Source: an uncultured Burkholderiales bacterium (GTDB lineage Bacteria > Pseudomonadota > Gammaproteobacteria > Burkholderiales > Burkholderiaceae_C). From it: a stretch of 64,000 bases of DNA. The notes beneath the pieces were generated by a model, which worked only from the letters and a program-made list of their open reading frames with translations, searched no databases and was not told the DNA's origin. Below, one piece after another: positions 1 through 8,665 of this stretch. The position numbers and the translations under genes are program-made. The stretch is from contig CAIZIT010000063.1 of assembly GCA_903933115.1 (NCBI GenBank), positions 1 through 64,000 on the forward strand, in the 5' to 3' direction. Position 1 is the stretch's first letter. The number at the start of each line of letters is the position of its first letter.

Positions 1-2
1 AT

Positions 3-1736
3 TTAAAGATCACCAAGCCCCCTGGAGGGGTTGGTAAAAAGGGATCCCTCAAGTCTCTAAGCAAATCCCAAGTCGAGGATCTTGGCCCTGATCCAATGCG
101 AGCCCAAACGCTCCTCGGCGAGGGGGCCAAAGACCCGTTGCAAGACCCTCTTGCGCCAGACAAGGCCGAGATCATGCCCACGGGGACGCCTACGCCTGCA
201 TCTACGCCTGCTCCTAGGCCTCATCCCCCAGCACAAGAGATCTCTAGAGTGGTCTACTACCGAGGTGCCGTCGACGCCAAGCACGAGTACTTTGGACCTT
301 ACCCCAGCGTTTGGGCTGTCAGGGAAGCCATTTGGCTCATGCAAAAGGTGTTTCGCCTGAGAACCTGCGAGGACAGTGTCTTCAATCACCGCAACAGGCC
401 TTGCTTGCTTTATCAAATCAAACGATGCTCAGCGCCGTGTGTGGGTTTGATCAGTGTGGACAAGTACAACGAAGATGTGAAGAATGCGAGCGCTCTTCTT
501 CGGGGAGAGGCGCAGCAAGTCATCCAAGACCTTGAGTCCCAAATGCTCGCTCACGCAGAGAAACTAGAGTTTGAGATGGCCGCTGAACTCAGAAACCAAA
601 TCAGCGCTTTGTCCAAAGTCTTGCACCAACAAGCTGTGGAGACGGTGGGAGATCAAGATGTGGACATTTTGTCGGTGCAGCTCCAAGGCGGCAAGGCTTG
701 TGTGAATTTGGCCATGGTCAGGGGCGGTCGACACCTGGGCGATCGACCCTACTTTCCGATGCATGTGGAAGAGGCGACGCCCACCGAAGTGTTGGAAGCG
801 TTTTTGACGCAGCACTACCTCGACATCAAAGCGCCCCCCACCTTGATCGCCAGCCACAAAGTGTCCCAAGAGCTGATCAAAGCCTTGAGTCTTCAGTGCG
901 GTGTGAAGCTGCAGTTCATCTCCCAACCCCAAGGTCAGCGTCGCGTGTGGTTGGAGATGGCCGTTCAAAATGCGCAAATCCAATTGACCCGTTTACTGGC
1001 CGAAGAGGGTTCACAAAAGGCCAGGACTCGGGCCTTGATCGATGCGCTCGATTTGGCGGTGGAGGATGTGGAGGCGTTTCGAATGGAGTGCTTTGACATC
1101 TCCCACACATCGGGCGAGGCCACTCAGGCCTCATGCGTGGTGTTTCACCATCACAAAATGCAAGGTGCCGAGTACAGGCGCTACAACATTGAAGGCATCA
1201 AAGGCGGAGACGACTACGCAGCCATGCGCCAAGTCTTGGAGCGCAGGTACAGCAAAGTGGCGGAGAGTGTTCGTCTAGGGGAGGGCAAAATGCCCGACTT
1301 GGTGTTGATCGACGGAGGAAAAGGTCAAATCGGTGTGGCCAAAGAGGTCTTTGAAGTTTTGGGCTTGGACATCTCAAGACTGGTGGGGGTGGAAAAAGGC
1401 GAGGGCCGAAAGGTGGGACTCGAGGAGTTGGTCTTTGCCGATGGGCGTGAGAAGGTGTCATTGCCAGCAGACTCTGCGGCATTGATGTTGGTGGCACAAA
1501 TACGCGATGAGGCGCATCGCTTTGCCATCACAGGCATGAGAGCGCAAAGGGCGCGTGTGCGTGTGGGTGCTTCTAAGATTGAGGACATCCCTGGGGTGGG
1601 ACCTAAAAAAAGAGCCAAGCTCTTACAGCGCTTTGGCGGCGTGAAAGGGGTGGCTCAGGCGAGTGTTCAGGACTTGTTGACCGTTGACGGTATTTCAGAG
1701 GATCTGGCCGAGTCGATTTACAAAGCCTTGCGATAA
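3..1736 (+). CDS. uvrC: UvrC, excinuclease ABC subunit C (N-terminal part atypical or cut by the window edge)
   Basis: UvrC makes both incisions around bulky DNA lesions with UvrA and UvrB in nucleotide excision repair. Numbering from the ATG at 96, clear UvrC sequence begins near residue 54 ([17 protein letters not shown]). A UVR domain lies at about 156-172 ([13 protein letters not shown]). The RNase H-like nuclease shows [10 protein letters not shown] (about 332), [10 protein letters not shown] (about 402) and RDEAHRF (about 470), and HhH motif [18 protein letters not shown] starts near 498. The frame is open to the window's left edge, so 96 is only a possible start. The roughly 80 codons before YYRGAVD do not resemble a GIY-YIG domain or the usual LLENNLIK and RDDKSYPY motifs. 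They are Pro/Thr/Ala-rich ([16 protein letters not shown]) and partly hexamer-repetitive (187-222). The true N-terminus may be outside the window, with this stretch an insertion, or the gene may be rearranged. Confidence 0.85.
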   Translation, partial: LKITKPPGGVGKKGSLKSLSKSQVEDLGPDPMRAQTLLGEGAKDPLQDPLAPDKAEIMPTGTPTPASTPAPRPHPPAQEISRVVYYRGAVDAKHEYFGPYPSVWAVREAIWLMQKVFRLRTCEDSVFNHRNRPCLLYQIKRCSAPCVGLISVDKYNEDVKNASALLRGEAQQVIQDLESQMLAHAEKLEFEMAAELRNQISALSKVLHQQAVETVGDQDVDILSVQLQGGKACVNLAMVRGGRHLGDRPYFPMHVEEATPTEVLEAFLTQHYLDIKAPPTLIASHKVSQELIKALSLQCGVKLQFISQPQGQRRVWLEMAVQNAQIQLTRLLAEEGSQKARTRALIDALDLAVEDVEAFRMECFDISHTSGEATQASCVVFHHHKMQGAEYRRYNIEGIKGGDDYAAMRQVLERRYSKVAESVRLGEGKMPDLVLIDGGKGQIGVAKEVFEVLGLDISRLVGVEKGEGRKVGLEELVFADGREKVSLPADSAALMLVAQIRDEAHRFAITGMRAQRARVRVGASKIEDIPGVGPKKRAKLLQRFGGVKGVAQASVQDLLTVDGISEDLAESIYKALR

Positions 1737-1810
1737 AAAGTCTCGTTGAGCGACACGTTGAAGGGTGTCAAAGAGCAAACAAAAACATCCGCACAAGTCG
1801 TTACCTATCG

Positions 1811-1840
1811 GCACTCATCCGGACTCATCCGGACTCATCC
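1811..1840. repeat. 10-bp tandem repeat, three copies
   Basis: Three consecutive 10-mers (gcactcatcc, then ggactcatcc twice) lie in the short gap between uvrC and the end of serB. A small duplication of attcaagtcc/attcaagttg follows at about 1861-1880. No function is evident; it is one of several short tandem repeats in this window. Confidence 0.8.
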
Positions 1841-1933
1841 GATCCATGGCGCTCAAATTCATTCAAGTCCATTCAAGTTGTGTTGGCGCATGGGACCCAA
1901 GAGCATTGTAAAAATCGCCGGGGCGCGCTGCAC

Positions 1934-2665
1934 CTATTGCGCTTTGACCACGCGCAGCAGCCGATCGAGCCCACCTTCTTCAATGGAGACCATGGCCTGA
2001 GCGCGAACAGCGGGTTTGGCATGGTAGGCGACGCTGAGGCCCCCAGCTTCTTGACATGCGCTCATCATGGGCAAGTCATTGGCCCCGTCTCCCATGGCAA
2101 TGGCCTGTTTGGGGGAGATGCCCAAGTGTTCACAAGTCTCGAGGAGCATCTTTCTCTTTTCTTGACCGTCACAAATATCCCCCCAGTCTTGATCAACCAA
2201 TTGTCCTGTGAGAACGCCGTTTTGGATGTCCAAAATGTTGCTTCTCGTGAAGTCGATCTTGAGCATGTCTTGGACCGCATGCGCAAAGAATGTAAAGCCA
2301 CCACTCACGAGCAACACTTTGAGACCCTGGGCCTTACAGGTGCTGACCAATGTGGAGGCTCCAGGGTTGAGCTTCAATGCGTTTTGGAGGACTTGGTGCA
2401 GCGCGCTCTCAGGGGTGCCCTTCAAGAGGGCCACACGCCTTTTGAGGCTGTCCTTGAAGTCCTTGATTTCTCCGCGCATCGCGGCTTCGGTGATTTTGGC
2501 AACCTCCTCACCTTTACCGGCGAATTTGGCTACCTCATCAATGCATTCGATGTTGATCAAGGTGGAGTCCATGTCGAAGGCGATCAAACCAAAGTCGCTC
2601 AGGGACAAGACGGGTTCGAAGCCCTGGACCATCAGTCCAGGCTCAAAGGCATAGGGAGAGCTCAT
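1934..2665 (-). CDS. serB: Phosphoserine phosphatase SerB
   Basis: It dephosphorylates L-3-phosphoserine to L-serine, the last step of serine synthesis, in the cytoplasm. The 243-residue protein carries the HAD-family motifs: DMDST (Asp31 and Asp33, nucleophile and acid/base), VSGGF near 120, and GDGANDLPMM near 195. It is the short form without the long N-terminal ACT-like extension of the E. coli enzyme, as expected in Burkholderiales. Its ATG overlaps the mfd stop codon by four bases, so the two minus-strand genes are probably translationally coupled. The stop faces the end of uvrC. Confidence 0.93.
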   Translation of the reverse strand: MSSPYAFEPGLMVQGFEPVLSLSDFGLIAFDMDSTLINIECIDEVAKFAGKGEEVAKITEAAMRGEIKDFKDSLKRRVALLKGTPESALHQVLQNALKLNPGASTLVSTCKAQGLKVLLVSGGFTFFAHAVQDMLKIDFTRSNILDIQNGVLTGQLVDQDWGDICDGQEKRKMLLETCEHLGISPKQAIAMGDGANDLPMMSACQEAGGLSVAYHAKPAVRAQAMVSIEEGGLDRLLRVVKAQ

Positions 2666-5600
2666 GATATTTTTTGAGTGCTTTTAGGAGAGGCGATGTT
2701 GTTGAGGATGTCTCGAATGAGGTGTGTTCTTTGTTTGACTTCGGGCAAATTGCGCTCGATTCTAATTTTGTCGTTGCCAGCCAATCGAATGTGCTTGTTC
2801 TTTTGAACGAGCTCAATGATCTTACTCGCTTCAATGGGCGCGTTGGGCTTGAAGGTGATGTGGGTAACGCCGGGGGCTGCATCGACTTTGGCCACACCAT
2901 AGGACTTGGCTAAAATTCTCAGCCGGTGCACCTCCACCAAGGTCTGCACTTGAGCGGGGGGTTTACCAAAGCGGTCCACAATTTCTTCTTGCAAACGATC
3001 GACTTGATCGAAATTCTTGGCTGTTGCGAGTTTTTTGTAAAAGGACAACCTCAAGTGCACATCCCCACAGTAGTCGTTGGGCAGCAAGGCAGGGGAGTGG
3101 AGGTTGATCTCCGTCGTGGCCTGCAAGGGGCTCAAGAGATCGGGCTCTTCGCCGTTTTTGAGCGCTCTGACCGCCTCCGAGAGCATTTCGTTGTAGAGCT
3201 GAAAGCCCACCTCCATCATGTTGCCACTCTGGTTCTCTCCAAGGATTTCTCCCGAGCCCCGAATCTCCAAGTCATGCATGGCCAAGTAAAAGCCCGAGCC
3301 GAGCTCCTCCATTTGTTGGATGGCTTCCAGGCGTTGCCCCGCCTGTTTGGTGAGCCCCTCAATGTCAGGAACCATCAAATAGGCGTAGGCTTGGTGATGG
3401 CTCCTGCCCACTCGTCCCCTCAGTTGATGCAACTGGGCCAGGCCAAACTTATCGGCTCGGCTGATCAAAATGGTGTTGGCACTGGGCACATCAATACCGG
3501 TCTCGATAATGGTCGAGCAAAGCAAGACGTTAAAGCGCTGCGCCACAAAGTCACGCATCACCCGCTCGAGATCCCTCTCACCCATTTGTCCATGGGCGAT
3601 CTCAATTCGGGCCTCAGGCAGCAATTCGCGCAGTTGATGCAAGCGGTTCTCAATGGTGCTCACTTCATTGTGCAAGAAGTAGCATTGGCCCCCGCGCTTG
3701 ATTTCTCTCAACACCGCCTCTCGAATCACGCCTGAGCCCTCACGCCTTAAAAAGGTTTTGATGGCCAAGCGGCGTTGTGGGGCAGTGGCAATCACACTCA
3801 AGTCCCTCAGACCCTCAAGGGCCATCCCAAGCGTTCTGGGGATGGGCGTGGCGGTCAGGGTGAGCACATCCACCTCTGAGCGCATCGCTTTCATGGCCTC
3901 TTTGTGGCGCACACCAAAGCGGTGTTCCTCATCAATGATCATGAGTCCGAGTTGTTTGAATTGAACACTTTGGCTCAAGAGCTTGTGGGTGCCCACAACG
4001 ATATCAACCGTTCCTGCCTTGATGCCCTCAATGGCCTGGTTGATCTCTTTGGTGGTCTTGAAGCGAGACATCTCCGCGATTTTGACAGGCCACTTGGAAA
4101 ATCGGTCGACGAGGGTTTGGTAATGCTGTTCAGCCAAGAGGGTGGTGGGGGCCAAAATGGCCACTTGCTTGCCGCCGGTCACGGCGATGAATGCCGCTCG
4201 GATGGCCACCTCTGTTTTACCAAAGCCCACATCCCCACAAATCAATCGATCCATGGGTTTGGGGCTGATCATGTCTTGGATCACGGCGTGGATGGCTGCC
4301 TTTTGGTCGCCCGTTTCCTCAAAGCCAAAGGCGTTGGCAAAGGTCTCGTAGTCGCCGGGAGAGAATCTGAAGGCAAAGCCCGATTGAGCAGCGCGTCTTG
4401 CGTAGAGATTCAAAAGCTCCGCCGCTGCGTCTCGAATTTGTTCTGCTGCGCGCCTCTTGGCTTTGTCCCATTGGGCGGAGCCTAGGCGGTGAAGGGGTGC
4501 CTCGTCTGCACTGACACCGGTGTAGCGCGACACCAGATGCAACTGGCTGACAGGAACATAAAGGACGGCATCGTCGGCGTAGACCAAGTGGAGGAACTCT
4601 TGAGTGGCGGGTAAGCCGTCGGCATCCACCCCCACCCCCAAGTCCAAATTGACCAGGCCCTTGTAGCGACCAATGCCGTGCGAGTTGTGGACCACGGGAT
4701 CTCCAATTTGCAACTCGGAGAGGTCTTTGATCAAAGAGTCCAGGTCGCTCACCTGCTCTTGTTTTTTGCGTTTTCTGGAAAAGCTGTTGGTCGCAAAGAG
4801 CTCGGTCTCGGTCACAAAGTCAATGCCTTGCTCCAAGTCGCTGAATCCATTGGCCAAAGAGCCCAAGCAAATGCCAAGGCGAGAGTCGCTGGCGATGAAG
4901 TCCTCCAGGGACTCAAAAATAGGGGGATCAAATTGACTGGCTCGAAGGAAGTCCAAAAGACTTTGCCGACGACCCTCGGTCTCAGCAAGGATCAAGATCT
5001 TTTGTGCGCTGCTCAGGGCATGTGTTTTTAAGCGCTGCAGGGGGTCATCGTGGCCTCTCTCGACTTTCAGCTCCAAGAGGGGCGCACACCAAGGGGTATC
5101 TTCTTTGGTTTTTGCCGTCTTGGGGCTGGCTTCTTCAATGCTGGCTTCATTCAAGAGGGGCGACCTGATGGCCAATTGCGCATAAACATTGCACTTGCTG
5201 TAGAACTCTTCAGCGTTCAAGAACAGGGCGCTGGGTGCCAAAACCGGGCGCTCAGGATCGCCTTGATTGAGTCGGTACCTCTCTTGGGTGTCGAGCCAAA
5301 AATGCTGGAATGCGTTTTCAAGCTCCCCGTGGGTGACGATGATCGCCTCCTCGCCCAAGTAATCGAAAACGGTTGCCGTTTCATCAAAGAACAAAGGCAA
5401 GTAGTATTCAATGCCTGCTGTCGCGATCGATTGTCCAATGTCTTTATAGAGGCGACTCCTGGTGGGGTCACCCTCCAAGAGCTCACGCCAGCGAGAGCGA
5501 AATTTTGCACGCGCGGCGTCATCCATGGGAAACTCTCGTCCGGGCAAGAGCCGCACCTCGGGCACGGGGTACAAGCTTCTTTGGGAGTCGGGGTCAAAGG

Positions 5601-6177
5601 TGCGGATGGAGTCGATTTGTTGATCAAACAGGTCCACCCGGTAGGGCACCAGTGAGCCCATGGGAAAGAGATCGATCAGGCCACCTCGAACCGCATATTC
5701 TCCAGGGCTCACGACTTGGCTCACATGTTGATAGCCTGCAAGCGTCAGTTGAGACTTCAGTTGCGACTCATCGAGTTGCTGATTCACTTTAAAGTGAAAG
5801 GTGTAGGCTGCCAGGAAGGAAGGGGGGGCAAGGCGGTAAAGTGCCGTTGAGGCGGGAATGACAATGAGGTCGGCCTCGCCTTTTGAGATTTGCCACAAGG
5901 TGGCCAGTCGCTCACTGATCAGGTCTTGGTGGGGAGAGAAGGTGTCATAGGGCAGGGTTTCCCAGTCGGGAAAGAGCACGCATTTGACATCGGGCGCAAA
6001 AAAAACAATCTCCTCCAAAAGCCTCTGGGCGTCCAGTGCGAATTCGGTGACCAAAGCAATGCGCCTGCCCGCTTTCTTCTCCCTGCTCGCCAATTGAGCA
6101 ATGTACAGTGCATCCGATGAGCCATGGGTTCTTTTGGTGATGAATCTTTTGCCCTTGACGAGTGATGGGAGTTGCAT
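2662..6177 (-). CDS. mfd: Transcription-repair coupling factor Mfd
   Basis: Mfd removes RNA polymerase stalled at DNA lesions and recruits UvrA. At 1171 residues it is of normal length. In order: an N-terminal UvrB-like module; an RNA-polymerase-interacting (CarD-like) domain starting near 491 (IGDPVVHNSHGIGRYKG); a helicase core with Walker A GDVGFGKTE near 645, DEEH box near 745 and motif VI RGRVGRS near 920; and a C-terminal TRCF domain. It lies upstream of serB in an overlapping pair, and divergent from ispD. With uvrC nearby, two excision-repair genes fall in the first 6 kb, although they are on opposite strands and separated by serB. Confidence 0.96.
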   Translation of the reverse strand: MQLPSLVKGKRFITKRTHGSSDALYIAQLASREKKAGRRIALVTEFALDAQRLLEEIVFFAPDVKCVLFPDWETLPYDTFSPHQDLISERLATLWQISKGEADLIVIPASTALYRLAPPSFLAAYTFHFKVNQQLDESQLKSQLTLAGYQHVSQVVSPGEYAVRGGLIDLFPMGSLVPYRVDLFDQQIDSIRTFDPDSQRSLYPVPEVRLLPGREFPMDDAARAKFRSRWRELLEGDPTRSRLYKDIGQSIATAGIEYYLPLFFDETATVFDYLGEEAIIVTHGELENAFQHFWLDTQERYRLNQGDPERPVLAPSALFLNAEEFYSKCNVYAQLAIRSPLLNEASIEEASPKTAKTKEDTPWCAPLLELKVERGHDDPLQRLKTHALSSAQKILILAETEGRRQSLLDFLRASQFDPPIFESLEDFIASDSRLGICLGSLANGFSDLEQGIDFVTETELFATNSFSRKRKKQEQVSDLDSLIKDLSELQIGDPVVHNSHGIGRYKGLVNLDLGVGVDADGLPATQEFLHLVYADDAVLYVPVSQLHLVSRYTGVSADEAPLHRLGSAQWDKAKRRAAEQIRDAAAELLNLYARRAAQSGFAFRFSPGDYETFANAFGFEETGDQKAAIHAVIQDMISPKPMDRLICGDVGFGKTEVAIRAAFIAVTGGKQVAILAPTTLLAEQHYQTLVDRFSKWPVKIAEMSRFKTTKEINQAIEGIKAGTVDIVVGTHKLLSQSVQFKQLGLMIIDEEHRFGVRHKEAMKAMRSEVDVLTLTATPIPRTLGMALEGLRDLSVIATAPQRRLAIKTFLRREGSGVIREAVLREIKRGGQCYFLHNEVSTIENRLHQLRELLPEARIEIAHGQMGERDLERVMRDFVAQRFNVLLCSTIIETGIDVPSANTILISRADKFGLAQLHQLRGRVGRSHHQAYAYLMVPDIEGLTKQAGQRLEAIQQMEELGSGFYLAMHDLEIRGSGEILGENQSGNMMEVGFQLYNEMLSEAVRALKNGEEPDLLSPLQATTEINLHSPALLPNDYCGDVHLRLSFYKKLATAKNFDQVDRLQEEIVDRFGKPPAQVQTLVEVHRLRILAKSYGVAKVDAAPGVTHITFKPNAPIEASKIIELVQKNKHIRLAGNDKIRIERNLPEVKQRTHLIRDILNNIASPKSTQKIS

Positions 6178-6316
6178 TGCAGCTTTCAGAGAGAAAATAT
6201 CGGTGTCTTGAGTAAGATCGGGGGGGGGTGCCAGGGCTCAACGAATGGTGAGCATGCCCTTCACACCGCAGCGCTCATTTTAAGAGCTTGTTGAAAACCT
6301 GTTGGATAATAAGGTC

Positions 6317-7108
6317 GTGAACAAAATATACATCGTCATCCCATGTGCTGGTTCTGGCTCTCGAGCTGGTGGGGACAAGGCCAAACAATACCAAGAGGTG
6401 CGGGGCCTGCCCATGATCATGCACACCCTTGCGGCCGTTATGGATGTGCCGTCCGTTGAGCATTGCTTGCTGGTCGTGGCCCCTCATGATGAAGAAATGA
6501 AAGGACTCCTTGACAATCCCCCGCTCCATTTTAAGAGATCAGAGCGTGTGTCTGTTGAGTATATTGGTGGCCAAACCCGTGCGCAGTCTGTTTTAGCGGG
6601 TCTAAGGGCGTTGCGCCAAAGAGGCGCCGGGCCCGAAGACTGGGTCTTGGTCCATGACGCAGCGAGGTGCTTGGTCAAAGCACAGTGGATTGAACAACTC
6701 ATCGATGCGTGTGGGGCAGATGATGTTGGGGGCATTTTGGCTTGGCCCTTGTCGGATACTTTGAAGCAAAGCCAACAAGAACTTCAAAACGAAACACAAG
6801 GTCACATGCAAAAAGGCAGCACGACCCCAAGCATTGATCGCACGCTCGATAGAGCTCACAAGTGGCTCGCTCAAACGCCTCAAATGTTCAAATTGGGTCC
6901 CCTCACGCAGGCGATCGAGTCCAGCTCGGACTTGATGACCGATGAGTCCTCGGCCATGGAAGCTCAGGGACTCCATCCCAAGTTGGTCGCCGCAAGTGCC
7001 TTGAACATCAAGGTGACTTACCCTGAGGATTTTTTATTGGCCGATGCGGTTTTGGCTGCCAGAGAGCCCCACTCAGCATCAACTCTTCATCAAATGAAAA
7101 CATTATGA
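6317..7108 (+). CDS. ispD: IspD, 2-C-methyl-D-erythritol 4-phosphate cytidylyltransferase
   Basis: This enzyme transfers CMP from CTP to methylerythritol phosphate in the MEP isoprenoid pathway. The CTP-binding signature reads [18 protein letters not shown] (families usually have PAAGSGSRMG...KQY). HDAAR and QTPQMF motifs follow. I chose GTG 6317, because homologues begin just before this signature; an in-frame TTG at 6302 would add five residues and neither has a strong Shine-Dalgarno. The protein is about 263 residues against a usual 230-240. The excess is a loop of about 20 hydrophilic residues between SDTLKQ and IDRTLDRAH. It overlaps ispF by an ATGA, so the two consecutive-pathway enzymes are coupled. 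Confidence 0.92.
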   Translation: MNKIYIVIPCAGSGSRAGGDKAKQYQEVRGLPMIMHTLAAVMDVPSVEHCLLVVAPHDEEMKGLLDNPPLHFKRSERVSVEYIGGQTRAQSVLAGLRALRQRGAGPEDWVLVHDAARCLVKAQWIEQLIDACGADDVGGILAWPLSDTLKQSQQELQNETQGHMQKGSTTPSIDRTLDRAHKWLAQTPQMFKLGPLTQAIESSSDLMTDESSAMEAQGLHPKLVAASALNIKVTYPEDFLLADAVLAAREPHSASTLHQMKTL

Positions 7109-7596
7109 ATTTATTGAACTTAAGGGTTGGCGAGGGCTTTGATGTGCACGCTTTGGTGCCATCACGCCCTTTGATCATCGGTGGTGTCAAGATACCTCAT
7201 CATCAAGGCCTTTTGGGGCATTCTGATGCCGATGTGCTCCTCCATGCCATCACCGATGCCCTCTTGGGTGCGGCGGCCTTGGGGGACATTGGGCGGCATT
7301 TCCCTGACACGGACCCCAAGTTCAAAGGGGCGGACTCCAAGCAACTGTTGACGCATGTGGCGTCATTGCTGAAGTCCTTGCACATCACGCTGATCAATGT
7401 GGACTGTACCGTGATTGCTCAAGCGCCCAAGCTCATGCCCCATATTGAGGCCATGAGAGAACAAATCGCGCGTTGTTTGAGTCTGCGAGTGGATCAAATC
7501 AATGTGAAGGCCAAGACGGCTGAAAAATTGGGACCCGTGGGCTTGGAGCAAAGCATTGAGGCGAGGGCCGTCGTCTTGGTTTATAAGGGCGACTGA
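7105..7596 (+). CDS. ispF: IspF, 2-C-methyl-D-erythritol 2,4-cyclodiphosphate synthase
   Basis: IspF cyclises the CDP-methylerythritol phosphate intermediate, releasing CMP, in the MEP pathway. Its 163 residues match family size. The N-terminal zinc-binding segment reads GEGFDVH, followed by the HSDADV motif holding the second metal/substrate contact, and [12 protein letters not shown] near the C-terminus. The start ATG overlaps the ispD stop. The next pathway gene visible in the window is dxr at 23.4 kb, so the MEP genes are split. The 133 bases to the end of bdhA hold nothing recognisable. Confidence 0.95.
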   Translation: MNLLNLRVGEGFDVHALVPSRPLIIGGVKIPHHQGLLGHSDADVLLHAITDALLGAAALGDIGRHFPDTDPKFKGADSKQLLTHVASLLKSLHITLINVDCTVIAQAPKLMPHIEAMREQIARCLSLRVDQINVKAKTAEKLGPVGLEQSIEARAVVLVYKGD

Positions 7597-7729
7597 GGGC
7601 ATCCTATGTCTTTGCCAGAAGTGTCGACGCCCATGATGTAAGGTGCCCAGGCGCATAGATGCCCCTTGGATCAAAGGCTCACCAGCATTGAAATCTGAGG
7701 CCTTTGCGCGAATAGGGACTTGGAAGCTC

Positions 7730-8509
7730 TTATTGCGCCGTCCAGCCCCCATCCATCGCCCACGCCACACCTCGAACATTGTTGGCGGGTTTGGAGCATA
7801 AAAAGACAGCCAACTCACCAATTTCCTCTGGGGTGGTGAACTGCATAGAGGGCTCCTTCTCGCCCAGCAAAAGCTCAGTGGCTTTTTCATTGCTGATGCC
7901 CAAAGCCTTGGCCTTGTCGTCCAACTGCTTTTGCACCAAGGGGGTCAAAACCCAGCCCGGGCAAATGGCGTTGCAAGTGATGCCAGAAGTGGCATTCTCA
8001 AGAGCCGTCACTTTGGTGAGTCCCACAATGCCGTGCTTGGCGGCCACATAGGCGGCTTTTTGAGCCGAAGCCACCAAGCCGTGTGCTGAGGCGATGTTGA
8101 TGATTCGGCCCCAATTTTGTTTCTTCATGTGGGGCAACGCCAGTCTAGAGGTGTGAAAGGCGCTCGATAAATTGATGGCGATGATGGCGTCCCATCTCTC
8201 GACTGGAAACTCCTCAACGTTGGCCACATACTGGATGCCTGCGTTGTTGACCAAAATGTCAACGGGCGCATGCTGGTGATCGCAGTAAGCAAACAAGTCC
8301 TCGATCTCTTGGGATTTGCTCATGTCGGCTCCGTGGTAGAGCACCTTGACCCCTAAGTTTTCAATTTGCGCTTTGGCGCCCAAGTGATCTCCAAAACCAT
8401 TCATGATGATGTTGGCCCCTTGCTTGGCCAAACCCAAAGCAATGCCCAGACCAATGCCGCTTGTTGAACCCGTGACCAAAGCGGTTTTACCATTCAGAGC
8501 TTGAACCAT
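7730..8509 (-). CDS. bdhA: D-3-hydroxybutyrate dehydrogenase (SDR family)
   Basis: It oxidises D-3-hydroxybutyrate to acetoacetate with NAD+, the step that feeds polyhydroxybutyrate breakdown products into central metabolism. It is a classical short-chain dehydrogenase: TGSTSGIG cofactor loop at 13-20, NNAG, a catalytic Ser in NIASAHG near 141, and YVAAK with Tyr and Lys near 154-158. The C-terminal GVAWAMDGGWTAQ is typical of BdhA. ATG 8509 is preferred over the ATG at 8524, because GGGAGAG stands a proper distance before it. It is transcribed divergently from relA. The PHB repressor phaR is 4 kb away, but no PHA synthase gene is in the window. Confidence 0.88.
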   Translation of the reverse strand: MVQALNGKTALVTGSTSGIGLGIALGLAKQGANIIMNGFGDHLGAKAQIENLGVKVLYHGADMSKSQEIEDLFAYCDHQHAPVDILVNNAGIQYVANVEEFPVERWDAIIAINLSSAFHTSRLALPHMKKQNWGRIINIASAHGLVASAQKAAYVAAKHGIVGLTKVTALENATSGITCNAICPGWVLTPLVQKQLDDKAKALGISNEKATELLLGEKEPSMQFTTPEEIGELAVFLCSKPANNVRGVAWAMDGGWTAQ

Positions 8510-8665
8510 TGAGAACTCTCCCATTGAAAAAGTAATGATGGCTTGATCTTAAGTCAAGTTGGGGATTGAGATTCGATGTTTTTATGGATTTTGATGCACA
8601 TTTTTGCTTGAGTTTTGAGGGGGCGTTGAAATTCTTTGAGCCATTCGGCTAGACTGGTAGCCATC

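Noticed and set aside
57-416. Minus-strand open frame at the left edge, whose last 40 codons look somewhat protein-like
   Set aside because: Its first two thirds are antisense to clear UvrC sequence and the rest matches nothing I know; not enough to call a gene.
1880-2677. Plus-strand open frame over serB
   Set aside because: Fully antisense to SerB, whose HAD motifs are plain on the minus strand.
8636-8665. TTG 8636 as the relA start
   Set aside because: No ribosome site, and ATG 8666 gives a normal RelA length.
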